A DNA stretch of 64,000 nucleotides from Bradyrhizobium sp. (GTDB lineage Bacteria; Pseudomonadota; Alphaproteobacteria; Rhizobiales; Xanthobacteraceae), in assembly GCF_027307225.1 (NCBI RefSeq), contig NZ_DAHUXJ010000103.1, positions 1-64,000 of the forward strand. Reading direction: 5' to 3'. A model generated the notes under the pieces. That model was not told the origin of the DNA and searched no databases. It saw nothing but the letters and a program-made list of their open reading frames with translations. Position numbers and translations under genes: made by a program. Numbering within the stretch: the first letter of the stretch is position 1; each line of letters starts with the position of its first letter. Shown piece by piece: positions 44,559 to 52,952 of this stretch.

Positions 44559-44620
44559 GGCCCCTGGGCAGGAGCAATGACTGAACGCGGCGACTTGCAG
44601 CGCCGCGCGATAAGCCGCGC

Positions 44621-45133
44621 TCAGGCGGCAGCCACCAGATCCGCGTCAAGGTGAACGCGCACCTTGCCGCCGAGCATGTCGAGCAGAATTGCGACCCGGT
44701 CACGATCTTCCATTCCGTCGAACAGGCCAGCACTGTCCACGAACACGCCGGCCCGCACGCGCACCTTGTCGCCGTGCGCGAATTTGGGCCGCGCATCTAT
44801 TTTAACAAAGCCTTTGGCATCCTCGCGCGCCTTCAGTGCAGAGAGGACACCGGCGGGTACGGCCGCCGGCTCGTTACCGTTGGTAACGAGATGCGAAACT
44901 CCGTAGGTGGACTGAATGGAGCGCCAACGCTGCGTGGCCATGTCGATGGCGACGAACAGATAGCGCGGAAACAGCGGCTTCGCAAAGAAATCGATCTTCC
45001 GGGCGTGACGGCGCGGCTTCAAATAGCGCGGCAGATAGATCTCGTAGCCTTGTCGCAACAGGTTCTGCGCGGCTTTCGCCTCCCCGTTCGCCTGGGTTTG
45101 CACGACATACCAGCGCCGGGCGGCTGACGTCAT
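44621..45133 (-). CDS. RfaH/UpxY-like NusG paralog, processive antiterminator
   Basis: 170 residues. The NGN domain covers about 8-105 (RWYVVQTQANGEAKAAQNLL, KPLFPRYLFVAIDM, STYGVSHLVTNGNEPAAVP). The PLFPxYLFV and GVSHxV segments match RfaH closely. A KOW-like domain follows at 118-165 (FAHGDKVRVRAGVFVDSAGL). Such specialised NusG proteins bind paused RNA polymerase at ops sites and suppress Rho termination in long surface-polysaccharide operons. The start overlaps the upstream regulator gene by 4 bases (ATGA). Two ops-like elements are found in this window, at 44519 and 50973. Confidence 0.92.
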   Translation of the reverse strand: MTSAARRWYVVQTQANGEAKAAQNLLRQGYEIYLPRYLKPRRHARKIDFFAKPLFPRYLFVAIDMATQRWRSIQSTYGVSHLVTNGNEPAAVPAGVLSALKAREDAKGFVKIDARPKFAHGDKVRVRAGVFVDSAGLFDGMEDRDRVAILLDMLGGKVRVHLDADLVAAA

Positions 45134-45780
45134 GGCGCGCCCCCCGCCGTCGCGCTACGTTCGCGTAGCCCAAGCAATGCAGGCGCAAGCACCCGGTCCA
45201 AGCCCCGCGCCGACGTAGCTGCGTCATAAGATGCTGCTGCACCCGCGACATCGGTGACTATGACCGCATCGAACGCCTCTTTCACTTGGTCGTAGGACGC
45301 GCAGACCTCAGCGCCGAAAAAGCGGGCGACATCGCTCTGGGGATCGACGATGGCCACAATCGTAACGCCCGCTTCGACCGCGCAAAGAATCGCGACCTCG
45401 GCCAGGTCGGATCGCCCCGCCAGTACCAGACGCGAAAAGCCTCTCGCCTGGGCCTCACTGAACACACGGGCGCAATCGCTCTTTGCCAACCGGAAGAACG
45501 AAAAAGAGTCGGACAAATATTGCACCGTAAGGCGCGATTTCTCGGCGAAGCCCTGGGGCGTCAAGTAATAGGCATAACGGCGCGCCGGCGCCTCGCTGAC
45601 CTTGACCAGGCCTTTCTTGACGCAACGCTTGAGGTAAGCGTTGACGAGGCCGAGCGCGATGCCGAGTTCGGCCGCGATCCGGCGCTGCGTGCGAGCGCCA
45701 TCCGCCTCCACCGAACTCAACAGGCCGAGGACGATGCGCTCATTGTCATGTTCGTGCGCAGTGTTTAGCAGTCGGTCCAT
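45130..45780 (-). CDS. Winged-helix regulator with Rossmann-like C-terminal domain
   Basis: 216 residues. The winged HTH covers about 14-80 (ERIVLGLLSSVEADGARTQR, ELGIALGLVNAYLKRCVKKG with wing YAYYLTPQGFAEKS), of the MarR-like type. Residues 116-180 look like a small Rossmann domain (RLVLAGRSDLAEVAILCAVE, TIVAIVDPQSD), as in the nucleotide-sugar-sensing or CoA-binding folds. The ligand is unknown; a nucleotide sugar is an attractive guess. It overlaps the nusG-like gene. Its own promoter contains the inverted repeat GTTCA-N5-TGAAC, so autoregulation is likely. Confidence 0.85.
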   Translation of the reverse strand: MDRLLNTAHEHDNERIVLGLLSSVEADGARTQRRIAAELGIALGLVNAYLKRCVKKGLVKVSEAPARRYAYYLTPQGFAEKSRLTVQYLSDSFSFFRLAKSDCARVFSEAQARGFSRLVLAGRSDLAEVAILCAVEAGVTIVAIVDPQSDVARFFGAEVCASYDQVKEAFDAVIVTDVAGAAASYDAATSARGLDRVLAPALLGLRERSATAGGAP

Positions 45781-45803
45781 CTCACGCCCCCACCCCCGAC
45801 GCT

Positions 45804-45831
45804 AATACAGCGTTCAAGCCATGAACGTCAA
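45804..45831 (-). promoter_or_regulatory. Promoter with operator 1 upstream of the regulator gene
   Basis: Minus strand: TTGACG (45831-45826) followed by a spacer containing the inverted repeat GTTCATGGCTTGAAC (45826-45812), then TGTATTAG as a weak -10. The same arrangement with TTGACG and GTTCATGGGCTGAAC occurs at 51351-51378. Confidence 0.6.
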
Positions 45832-45943
45832 GATCGATCTTCATGACCAAATTGACTACAACATATTGAACTTCATGTAGTTTATTGGTTTCCGGACACG
45901 CACCGCGGGCAGTTCTCCCCGCCTGCGCCGCGAACGCGCACAC

Positions 45944-46960
45944 TTACGCGGAAGAGTCGTCCGCCGGCTCAAGCTGCACCAGCATGCTGTCTCCCAACCC
46001 CAGCGCATCGACCGTCCTATTGAAGGGCGCGATCGTCTCCACCGAAATGCGTTCGGCGCGCGACGCAAGTCTAGTCTTCCACCGTGCCGTGACCGATGGC
46101 GACGGGTTTCGTGTGGATGGACCCGAGCCGGCCCAAGCGGTCGATGGTTGTCCTTCGACGGTTTCATCTCCATAAGCGCGCAATTGCAGGATCGTCCACA
46201 GATTTGGCGTGACGGTCTGTATGCTAAGGACGTTGTAGCCCGCTTTTTCGGCAATCCTTTTGAAGGACGCCTTGTTGTAGTGATGCAAGTGATACGGGAT
46301 ATGCCAGTTGAGCCACTTTCGACCCGAAATCATCTTGTTGAGTGAGCCCGAATTGGGCGTACCGAGAATCACTTTTCCCTGCGGCCGCAGGCGACTCCGT
46401 ACCAACTTCAACAATGCAATCGGATCCGGCACGTGCTCGATCACCTGGTTCAGAACGATGAGATCGAAATCATGGCCAGGAAACGGGTTGTCGTGAATGC
46501 TGCCGATGTGGACATTCAAGCCGAAATGATCGGCGATCGCACGAACGTTCGGATCTGTCTCGATCCCAAACGCCTCGCCGCCCAGATTACGGATTTCCAG
46601 CAGCGAAATGCATGAGCCACAGCCGATATCGAGCACTTTCTGCGCCGGCCTGACGAAGTAGTGTCCCTGATTGTCGGTGCCGTTCCTGTGGCGCGCCTTC
46701 GCTGCATCTGGAGCCAGCACCAGTTCGGCTTCGCGCTCGATCGCCGCCACGTCGGCGTTGCCGCGAGGATAATAACGGCTGTAGAGCGCCGGCAGATCCT
46801 GCTCTGAGAGCATCGGCGATGTCACCATCTGCCCGCAGGTAGAACATTTCAGGATCGAGAACTTCCCCGGCGAACCATATCGGTCGTCCCAGATTTCATC
46901 GATATAGGTCTGGTTCTCGCCCTCACAGGCAATGCAGGTTGCAAGGCTCGGCGTTGCCAT
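45944..46960 (-). CDS. SAM methyltransferase with N-terminal zinc-ribbon
   Basis: 338 residues. Two CxxC pairs, Cys9/Cys12 (CIACEG) and CSTCGQ at about 39-42, form a Zn-binding knuckle. The methyltransferase domain follows with KVLDIGCGSCISLLEIRNLG and FDLIVLNQVIEHVPDPIALL. This build is common in sugar C-methyltransferases and in proteins of lipopolysaccharide loci. The C-terminal 60 residues are poorly conserved. It is the last gene of the operon that starts at 50860, ahead of the regulator promoter. Confidence 0.85.
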   Translation of the reverse strand: MATPSLATCIACEGENQTYIDEIWDDRYGSPGKFSILKCSTCGQMVTSPMLSEQDLPALYSRYYPRGNADVAAIEREAELVLAPDAAKARHRNGTDNQGHYFVRPAQKVLDIGCGSCISLLEIRNLGGEAFGIETDPNVRAIADHFGLNVHIGSIHDNPFPGHDFDLIVLNQVIEHVPDPIALLKLVRSRLRPQGKVILGTPNSGSLNKMISGRKWLNWHIPYHLHHYNKASFKRIAEKAGYNVLSIQTVTPNLWTILQLRAYGDETVEGQPSTAWAGSGPSTRNPSPSVTARWKTRLASRAERISVETIAPFNRTVDALGLGDSMLVQLEPADDSSA

Positions 46961-47142
46961 TCAATCAAACCTCTGGCTGGGGTAAAACTGTTCATTGTCG
47001 GATCGCATACGGCGCCTGCACGGAATCGCATTGGTTGGCGTTCCAGCCTGAGACATCGCTCGAAGATCTTGACGTGATCCGCAGCCGCCTCCGGCCGAGG
47101 CGATCGACACGCACCATGGCTCCCTGCCCAAAGGAAGAAAGC

Positions 47143-48441
47143 CTATGGCCAACAGCAACGAACCGACTCGAATTCGTCGAACAGCGCATGGACCTGTGCG
47201 ACATAGTTGGGCATCGAGTTACGAGCGGCGATGATCTTGCCTTTGGCCACGCGCTGCGCGCATTCCGCAGGGTCATCGATCAGCTTCTTGATCCCTCCCG
47301 CGATTGCGGCGGGGTCGCGATGATTGACCGGCACGACCGCATCCTCGAATAGCTTGCGGATGCCGGGGATGTCGGACAGCACCACCGGGCAACCCAACGC
47401 AAAGGCTTCGAGGGGCGGCAAATTGTCCGGACCAAAGAAGGTGACGTAAGTGAGCGCGAATGCATGGCGATAAAGCGCGGACACTTCGTCGGCGGAAACA
47501 AAGCCGGCAAAAACGACCTTATCGTCAAGACCCAGGGCGCGCGCTTCGGCCTTGATAAAATCGGCGTTACCGTGATCGGCGCCGGTGAAGACCATGGAAC
47601 AATCGAACCCGTGCTGGTCGCGCAGGATTTTCAGAGCCCGAAGCAGGTTGATGTGGTTCTTGTGCGGCCAGAACTGCGCCGGATAAAACAGGTACGGCCC
47701 GGCGAGGCGATATCTTGCGCGAAGGTCCGCCTCACTGACGTTCGGCTTTTCCATTGATGCCGCCTCGGTGGCCGTCTGCGGCGTCGGGAAATGGATCACC
47801 CTTACGCGCTCGGAAGGCACGCCATAGAACTGGGTGACCTGCGCCTTGGTCTCGTCCGACGAGGTGACGACGAAAGCGGCGCGCTGTAAGCCTTCGGCGA
47901 AGAATGCTTCGCGCTGGCGAAATTGTCCGTTTTCGCTCACTTCAGGAAACCACGGCTGCACGCGGTGCTGCAAATCCCAGACGTTCAACACATAGGGCGT
48001 GCCGACGTGGATCGGTTCGATGTGATTGAACCAGAGCAGGTCATATCTTCGTTGAGCGATATCCGCGTCAAATTCCCGGATCATGTCCGGATTGGGCCAG
48101 GTCAGCCGCTGCTCGATAGCCCAATCAACATACGACCGTATTGCGGGAGCAATGCGCTCCTCACCTCCGGGCGGTTTCGATCCGAGCACCTTCTGGACAA
48201 GGACGCGCACGTTCTTCTTCAACACCGACGGGGTGAGAACGGACGCCACGCCATCCCATGCCATACCGTCGTGGGGCGAGACGCCGGCAGAATCGAACTT
48301 GAGCTGGCGCGGCTTTGCCCGCACCAATTCAATCTCATGCCGGCCGGGATTGGCCAGCGCAGCTTGCGCAAGACTTTCGCGGAATACGTATCCTCCGCCG
48401 AGCGAGGCCGGCATATCGATGACGCAAAGACCGATTTTCAT
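47143..48441 (-). CDS. Glycosyltransferase family 4 (cassette B)
   Basis: 432 residues, GT-B fold. KIGLCVIDMPASLGGGYVFR opens the acceptor domain. NVWDLQHRVQPWFPEVSENG and YLFYPAQFWPHKNHINLLRA match the cassette A enzyme (39766-40932), including the C-terminal FESVRCCW. VTFFGPDNLPPLEAFALGCP is the donor site. It is longer than its paralog because of an insert near residues 50-120. The start at 48441 is chosen over an upstream extension that overlaps the methyltransferase gene. Confidence 0.9.
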   Translation of the reverse strand: MKIGLCVIDMPASLGGGYVFRESLAQAALANPGRHEIELVRAKPRQLKFDSAGVSPHDGMAWDGVASVLTPSVLKKNVRVLVQKVLGSKPPGGEERIAPAIRSYVDWAIEQRLTWPNPDMIREFDADIAQRRYDLLWFNHIEPIHVGTPYVLNVWDLQHRVQPWFPEVSENGQFRQREAFFAEGLQRAAFVVTSSDETKAQVTQFYGVPSERVRVIHFPTPQTATEAASMEKPNVSEADLRARYRLAGPYLFYPAQFWPHKNHINLLRALKILRDQHGFDCSMVFTGADHGNADFIKAEARALGLDDKVVFAGFVSADEVSALYRHAFALTYVTFFGPDNLPPLEAFALGCPVVLSDIPGIRKLFEDAVVPVNHRDPAAIAGGIKKLIDDPAECAQRVAKGKIIAARNSMPNYVAQVHALFDEFESVRCCWP

Positions 48442-48458
48442 GGAGAAGCCGAAGGTAC

Positions 48459-49223
48459 CTAAACCGCAACTGCGCAAACCGCTGCCAGCCAGTGGCTCGC
48501 ATTCGCCGGCTTTTCGATATCCGGATAGCCGGTCAGCGCAGCGCAGCGGAAGCCATGCGACTGTAACGCGAACTCGAGCTCGAGCGGGAAGAAATAGCGC
48601 ATGGTATGGACTTCCTCGCTGTCGGAGCGAATCTGCCCCTGCTGCATTTCGATGACGCGGATGGCGATGCGAATGCATTGCCGGTCGGGATCATGCGTGC
48701 CGCGGGAGCAGCGAAGTATCTTGGTATCACCAGTTGCAATCTCCCGCAGCCGCTCGCCCGGCGGATCGGTCACCACCGCCGGACCATACCAGAAATCCGC
48801 AACGAAAACGCCGCCGGGACGCAGGTTCGCCCGCGCCGTCGCAAGCGCCGCCGCGAAGTCCTGATTGCTGCTCATATAGCCAAGCACGTTGAAGTTCATC
48901 AGCACGGCATCGAACGGGCTGGCCGATCGATAACTTCGTGCGTCACCCCGGACGAAATCAAGCGAGCCCTTGCCGGAATGTCCACGCTCGCGCGCGCGAG
49001 CCAACATGGCTTCCGAGAAATCCACCCCGGTCACATCGAAGCCACGCCCTGCCAATTCGACCGCATGCCGACCGGTCCCGCAGCCGAGGTCGAGGATGCG
49101 CGAGATTTTTCCGTCGCCATGCTGGAACAAAGTGATCACGGCGTCGCATTCCGCGGCGTTGCTCTTGTCCGCATACATGGCATCGTAAGCGGACGCATAG
49201 GCTTCGCTAAACACGCCGGTCAT
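48459..49223 (-). CDS. SAM methyltransferase (cassette B)
   Basis: 254 residues. ILDLGCGTGRHAVELAGRGF is motif I, VTGVDFSEAMLARARERGHS motif II, and FDAVLMNFNVLGYMSSNQDF motif IV. The opening YASAYDAMYADKSNAAECDA aligns with the cassette A enzyme and with the DesVI/TylM1 pattern. It overlaps the aminotransferase gene by 4 bases (ATGA). N-methylation of the amino sugar made upstream is inferred from context. Confidence 0.85.
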   Translation of the reverse strand: MTGVFSEAYASAYDAMYADKSNAAECDAVITLFQHGDGKISRILDLGCGTGRHAVELAGRGFDVTGVDFSEAMLARARERGHSGKGSLDFVRGDARSYRSASPFDAVLMNFNVLGYMSSNQDFAAALATARANLRPGGVFVADFWYGPAVVTDPPGERLREIATGDTKILRCSRGTHDPDRQCIRIAIRVIEMQQGQIRSDSEEVHTMRYFFPLELEFALQSHGFRCAALTGYPDIEKPANASHWLAAVCAVAV

Positions 49224-50326
49224 GCCAGAACTCTATGGACGGCCTCACTGACCGCGTCGACCTGCTCAATCGTCAAGGTCAGCCCCGAGGGAAGATAAAG
49301 CCCGCGCCGGGCCAGGCGTTCGGTGACGGGATAGCGTTCGTTCAAATGCAGCCCCCGCTCGTGAAACACAGGCTGTTCGTGCATGCCGAGAAAGAGCGGG
49401 CGCGTCTGCACCCCGAACTGCAGAAGACGCTTGGCAAATTCGACCGCATCGAACGGCACATCGTCGCTCAGCACGATGCTGTACATCCAATAGACGTTCC
49501 TATAGCCGGGCAGTTCGACCGGCAAACGAAGCTGCGTCAGATCGTGCAGCCGCTCGGCGTAACTCGCGGCCATCCAGCGCTTGTGCTTCAAATGGTCATC
49601 GATCCGCTCAAGCTGCGCGAGACCAATGGCGGCCTGCAAATTGGTGAGGCGATAGTTGTGCCCCAGTTCGGTATGATAGAAGCGCCGCTCCGGTTCGAAG
49701 CAGAGGTTACGCAACGACCGAAGACGCCTCGCAAGCGCCTCGTCGCTGGTGAGGACCATCCCGCCTTCGCCGGTGGTGATAATCTTGTTGGCATAGAAGC
49801 TGAAGGTCGCCAAGTCGCCAATTCCGCCAACCCTGCGTCCGTGGACCTCGGCGCCGTGCGCTTCAGCCGCGTCCTCGATGACCTTCAGATTGTGCTTGGC
49901 CGCGATCTTCATCAGGCGCGGCATGTCGACCGGGTGGCCGAACATATGCACCGGCATGATCGCGCGCGTCTTGTTGGTGATTTTGGCTTCAACCTGGTCC
50001 AGATCGAGCGCCCAGGTCTCGGGATCGACATCGACCAGCACGGGGATGCAGCCGGCCTCGACGATCGCCAGCGAGCAGGAGATAATCGTGAACGACGGCA
50101 GAATGATTTCAGATCCCGGCTCGAGATCGAGCGCGGCGACGGCGATCTGCAATGCCGTCGTTCCGTTGGAGACGCCAACGCCGAACTTGGCGCCGCAATA
50201 CTCGGCCCAGGCTTGTTCGAACGCGGCGAGATAACGTCCCTCGGAAGAGACCCAGCCGGTCTGGATGCAGTCGGCGACATACTTCGCCTCAGCTCCGGCC
50301 AATAATGGTTCAGATACCGGGATCAT
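49220..50326 (-). CDS. DegT/DnrJ/EryC1-family sugar aminotransferase (cassette B)
   Basis: 368 residues. VGVSNGTTALQIAVAALDLE binds the PLP phosphate, KVIEDAAEAHGAEVHGRRVG contains the Asp, and FSFYANKIITTGEGGMVLTS carries the Schiff-base lysine. IPVSEPLLAGAEAKYVADCI and GWVSSEGRYLAAFEQAW are the RfbE/PerA-type opening, more canonical than in cassette A. It forms a 4-amino-4,6-dideoxyhexose such as perosamine if the substrate is the GDP-4-keto-6-deoxymannose produced by Gmd. That link is inference. Confidence 0.92.
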   Translation of the reverse strand: MIPVSEPLLAGAEAKYVADCIQTGWVSSEGRYLAAFEQAWAEYCGAKFGVGVSNGTTALQIAVAALDLEPGSEIILPSFTIISCSLAIVEAGCIPVLVDVDPETWALDLDQVEAKITNKTRAIMPVHMFGHPVDMPRLMKIAAKHNLKVIEDAAEAHGAEVHGRRVGGIGDLATFSFYANKIITTGEGGMVLTSDEALARRLRSLRNLCFEPERRFYHTELGHNYRLTNLQAAIGLAQLERIDDHLKHKRWMAASYAERLHDLTQLRLPVELPGYRNVYWMYSIVLSDDVPFDAVEFAKRLLQFGVQTRPLFLGMHEQPVFHERGLHLNERYPVTERLARRGLYLPSGLTLTIEQVDAVSEAVHRVLA

Positions 50327-50410
50327 GAATTTCTCTCTGAATATCCGGGCTCAGCGCCGCCCAGGCGACGGCATAGAGCTGCCAAGATCGGTTTATCCAA
50401 TGCCGGGACC

Positions 50411-50860
50411 TCAGCGCTGTTCGGAGCGAACCGCCGCAAAGCGCGTCTTGTCACGATCGCCGGCATAGGGTCCCTGCTTTATCTCGATCATCTCGATTTC
50501 CTCGAGGACCTCGAAGCCATGACCGCCGGAGATCAGCAACACCACGTCTCCGGTTTGCAGCACATGACTGGACAGATAGCGCTGGTCATCGGCATAAAAG
50601 TCGACCCTGAGCTTTCCGCGGCGAATGAAGAGCGCCTCCTGCGTAAAGTTGATGCTGCGGGAGATGTGATTGTGAAGATGCGGTTCGATCATCTTGCCGG
50701 CCGGGTGGCGCATGAATCCCATTTGCTGCGACAGTTCGCCGTCGGTGAAGAATGTTATTCCAGGCTCGCAGAAATCGCTGCGCACGATGACGGCCAGCAG
50801 CTGCTCTTCATGTTTGACCCGCACCACGGAACCAGCTGAAACTTCGTCAAGCACGGTCAT
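50411..50860 (-). CDS. Cupin-fold protein (cassette B)
   Basis: 149 residues with one cupin domain. KMIEPHLHNHISRSINFTQE gives the first metal or substrate motif, and VLQTGDVVLLISGGHGFEVL the second. IEIKQGPYAGDRDKTRF parallels the ending of the cassette A cupin. The function is probably on the same keto-sugar that the next gene's aminotransferase uses. It is the first gene of its operon, preceded by a leader of about 490 bases that contains the second ops-like element. Confidence 0.78.
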   Translation of the reverse strand: MTVLDEVSAGSVVRVKHEEQLLAVIVRSDFCEPGITFFTDGELSQQMGFMRHPAGKMIEPHLHNHISRSINFTQEALFIRRGKLRVDFYADDQRYLSSHVLQTGDVVLLISGGHGFEVLEEIEMIEIKQGPYAGDRDKTRFAAVRSEQR

Positions 50861-50972
50861 GAAAAGACGTCCAAGGACCGCGCATGAGACATTTCGTTCA
50901 GGTCGAGCATTCCGCCTACTCCATTAGGCCGCAGGACTTTTCGCAAAGACCTTTCACGCGCCAACGCGTTAA

Positions 50973-51007
50973 CCACGCTACCGCACTCCGGGTGAATCTG
51001 TCACCCG
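50973..51007 (-). promoter_or_regulatory. ops/JUMPstart-like element B with hairpin
   Basis: Read on the minus strand: CGGGTGA-CAGAT-TCACCCG (7-base perfect stem), then GAGTGCGGTAGCGTGG. The part CACCCGGA(C/G)TGCGGTAGC is shared with element A at 44519, and GCGGTAGCGTG is identical to the ops core. It lies 113 bases before the cupin gene in a long untranslated leader. Confidence 0.72.
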
Positions 51008-51334
51008 AGGCTTGGTTCAAGTTCGTACCACGCCCTGCACTGGCAGCGCCGCGTCGGACAATCAACCGGACCGTCCGGCTGCGTATGTCACGCAGGATGG
51101 CGACAGGTGCGCGCAAGGCCGTTGCAATCTCGGCAAGCTCGAAAAATGCCCCCCGGCAAGATTGCAGGAAACCTGCTCCCCGAAAGCTTCGTCGAACATT
51201 TCGCATGCGCTCACCACGCGCACGCCCGCGAATTTGCCAGAACGCATCAGTCAACCGCACCATTCCTGCCGGGACATCCGGCGTCGTGGGAAGCACGGCC
51301 GCCAGCCGTCAGCAAAATAGGGCTTGCCAAATCC

Positions 51335-51378
51335 GTTCACATCATGAACAAGTATATTGTTCAGCCCATGAACGTCAA
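51335..51378 (-). promoter_or_regulatory. Promoter with operators 2 and 3 for cassette B operon
   Basis: Minus strand: TTGACG (51378-51373), 16-base spacer holding GTTCATGGGCTGAAC (51373-51359), then TATACT (51356-51351). A further copy GTTCATGATGTGAAC (51349-51335) lies at the expected transcription start, with 24 bp between site starts. This fits repression by blocking polymerase. Confidence 0.62.
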
Positions 51379-51529
51379 TATGGTCTGTACCAAGTCAGCC
51401 ACCGGGGTGCCAATACCGCATTAAGAGGATTTGGCTTTTGGGCCACATGGCCATCGTCGACCATGAGGTTTGGGAAGTCCAAATTCCTTCTGCGGGTTAA
51501 GGGTAATCGCTGTCTTTAGCCACGGGTCA

Positions 51530-52951
51530 ATGCCAGCAATCAACTCCATAACTCTGGTCAATCCGATCTCAGGGCGAGGCCATCTCGACGCCTATGCTCG
51601 CCTCTATTCGCGAGCCTTCATCGAGTTGGGATTGAAGGTCACGCTGTTTGCCGAAACCGACGGAGACGCTACGGACTACCTGGCACGCACCAGCCCGCAG
51701 AACGCTCCGCTTTTTTCTTTCATCTCGTTCAAGAGAGCGCAGTCGTTCGGTGCCGCGACTAACCCGGGCACGACTTCTGCATTTGGACTTGCCAGGCGCG
51801 CGAGAATGGTGTGGCAGAAGGAGGGAGCGGCCGAAGTTGCAAGGCGAACTCTGACGCTTGTTCTTGAGCGGTCGGCGTCGTTCATTCCCGGACCGGTCCG
51901 GCTTCAGGCCCTTCGCCTCAAACACGCAATCGCACGCCGCTTCCTGGCGAGCCCGTCGGAGAACGCTTTTTCGTTAGATGCCGACCCTGGCCGTACTCGA
52001 TTTCAAGGCCTCGTCGATGGCGTTCGGACAACCGCGATGATGGCGGGACAGTCGAAATCCGACCTGGTCCTGTTCCTCTACCTGGATCTGATGGCTGAGC
52101 AGAGTCAAAATACGTCCTGTCTCGACCAGTGCGGCGCGCCATGGATCGGAATTCTGTTTCATCCCCGATTGGCTCGGGACTGCAATGCCAAGACCGAAGG
52201 CTATTTCAACTCGCATCTAGCTCGAGGAGGACTTTTCCTCATCCCGGCCGCGCTGCCCATCTACGCCAAAGCGACACCACACCTTGCCTTCGCGCTGGCG
52301 CCTGATGTCGCGGATCTGGAGTTGCCGGCGGACCTGCCCGCCGTTGCACGCGAGATGCGCCGGCGCGCTGGCAATCGCAGAATTGTGCTGCAGATTGGCT
52401 CCATCGCCGCGCACAAGGGTATTTCCACGCTTCTCGACGTCGTCGAGCTTGCCGATGCCAGCCAGTTCTTCTTCGCACTGATCGGTGAAGTGCATTGGGG
52501 CACATTCGAAACGCACAACGAGCGCATCCAGGCATTCTACGCGCGTCCACCTGAAAACGTCCTCGTGTTCGAAGGGTACATCAGCAACGAGCGCGACTAT
52601 AACGGCGTGATCCAGGCGAGCGACATCATCTATGCCGTGTACCAGGACTTCGACGGCTCATCCAATTCGCTTACGAAAGCGTCCGGACTTCGCCGGCCCA
52701 TTCTGGTGTCCGAGCGATCTCTGATGGGTGAGCGCGTTCGTCACTTCGATATCGGACAGACATCACCACAAGGCGATGCGAAGCAGATCTTGCAAGGGCT
52801 GCGCTCGCTGGCCGCGCGGCAGCAAGGCAGTTTCGGGTTTGATCGCTTCAATCGGGAGCACTCACTTGAAGCCCTGAAGGCACTGCTCGCAAACACCATT
52901 CCCTCCTGGCTCCGGGAAATCGATCCGGTAGCGACATCACGAGTTTTGTGA
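51530..52951 (+). CDS. Glycosyltransferase-like protein, GT-B fold, family not assigned
   Basis: 473 residues. SITLVNPISGRGHLDAYARL is a GT-B type N-terminus. RRIVLQIGSIAAHKGISTLL starts the donor domain and SDIIYAVYQDFDGSSNSLTK is the nucleotide-sugar side. The central 150 residues are rich in basic helices and match nothing I know. The start at 51530 is chosen because the sequence upstream lacks coding character. It precedes wzm by one base and is on the strand of the exporter, so it may make a terminal or first sugar for export. Confidence 0.75.
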   Translation: MPAINSITLVNPISGRGHLDAYARLYSRAFIELGLKVTLFAETDGDATDYLARTSPQNAPLFSFISFKRAQSFGAATNPGTTSAFGLARRARMVWQKEGAAEVARRTLTLVLERSASFIPGPVRLQALRLKHAIARRFLASPSENAFSLDADPGRTRFQGLVDGVRTTAMMAGQSKSDLVLFLYLDLMAEQSQNTSCLDQCGAPWIGILFHPRLARDCNAKTEGYFNSHLARGGLFLIPAALPIYAKATPHLAFALAPDVADLELPADLPAVAREMRRRAGNRRIVLQIGSIAAHKGISTLLDVVELADASQFFFALIGEVHWGTFETHNERIQAFYARPPENVLVFEGYISNERDYNGVIQASDIIYAVYQDFDGSSNSLTKASGLRRPILVSERSLMGERVRHFDIGQTSPQGDAKQILQGLRSLAARQQGSFGFDRFNREHSLEALKALLANTIPSWLREIDPVATSRVL

Positions 52952-52952
52952 G

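Larger units (their letters stand above)
50861..51529. other. Long divergent control region
   Basis: 669 bp between the minus-strand cupin gene and the plus-strand glycosyltransferase gene. It holds ops-like element B (50973-51007), a minus-strand promoter with two operators (51335-51378), and otherwise no convincing coding sequence. The small open frames here have no recognisable motifs and no good start signals. Confidence 0.7.

Noticed and set aside
45812..45826. CRP/FNR-type site
   Set aside because: GTTCA-N5-TGAAC lacks the TGTGA or TTGAT half-site and the standard 6-base (FNR 4-base) spacing.
50916..51296. 126-residue minus-strand frame in the long leader
   Set aside because: No ribosome-binding site or motif, and it covers the conserved hairpin and ops-like element, which explains the region better.
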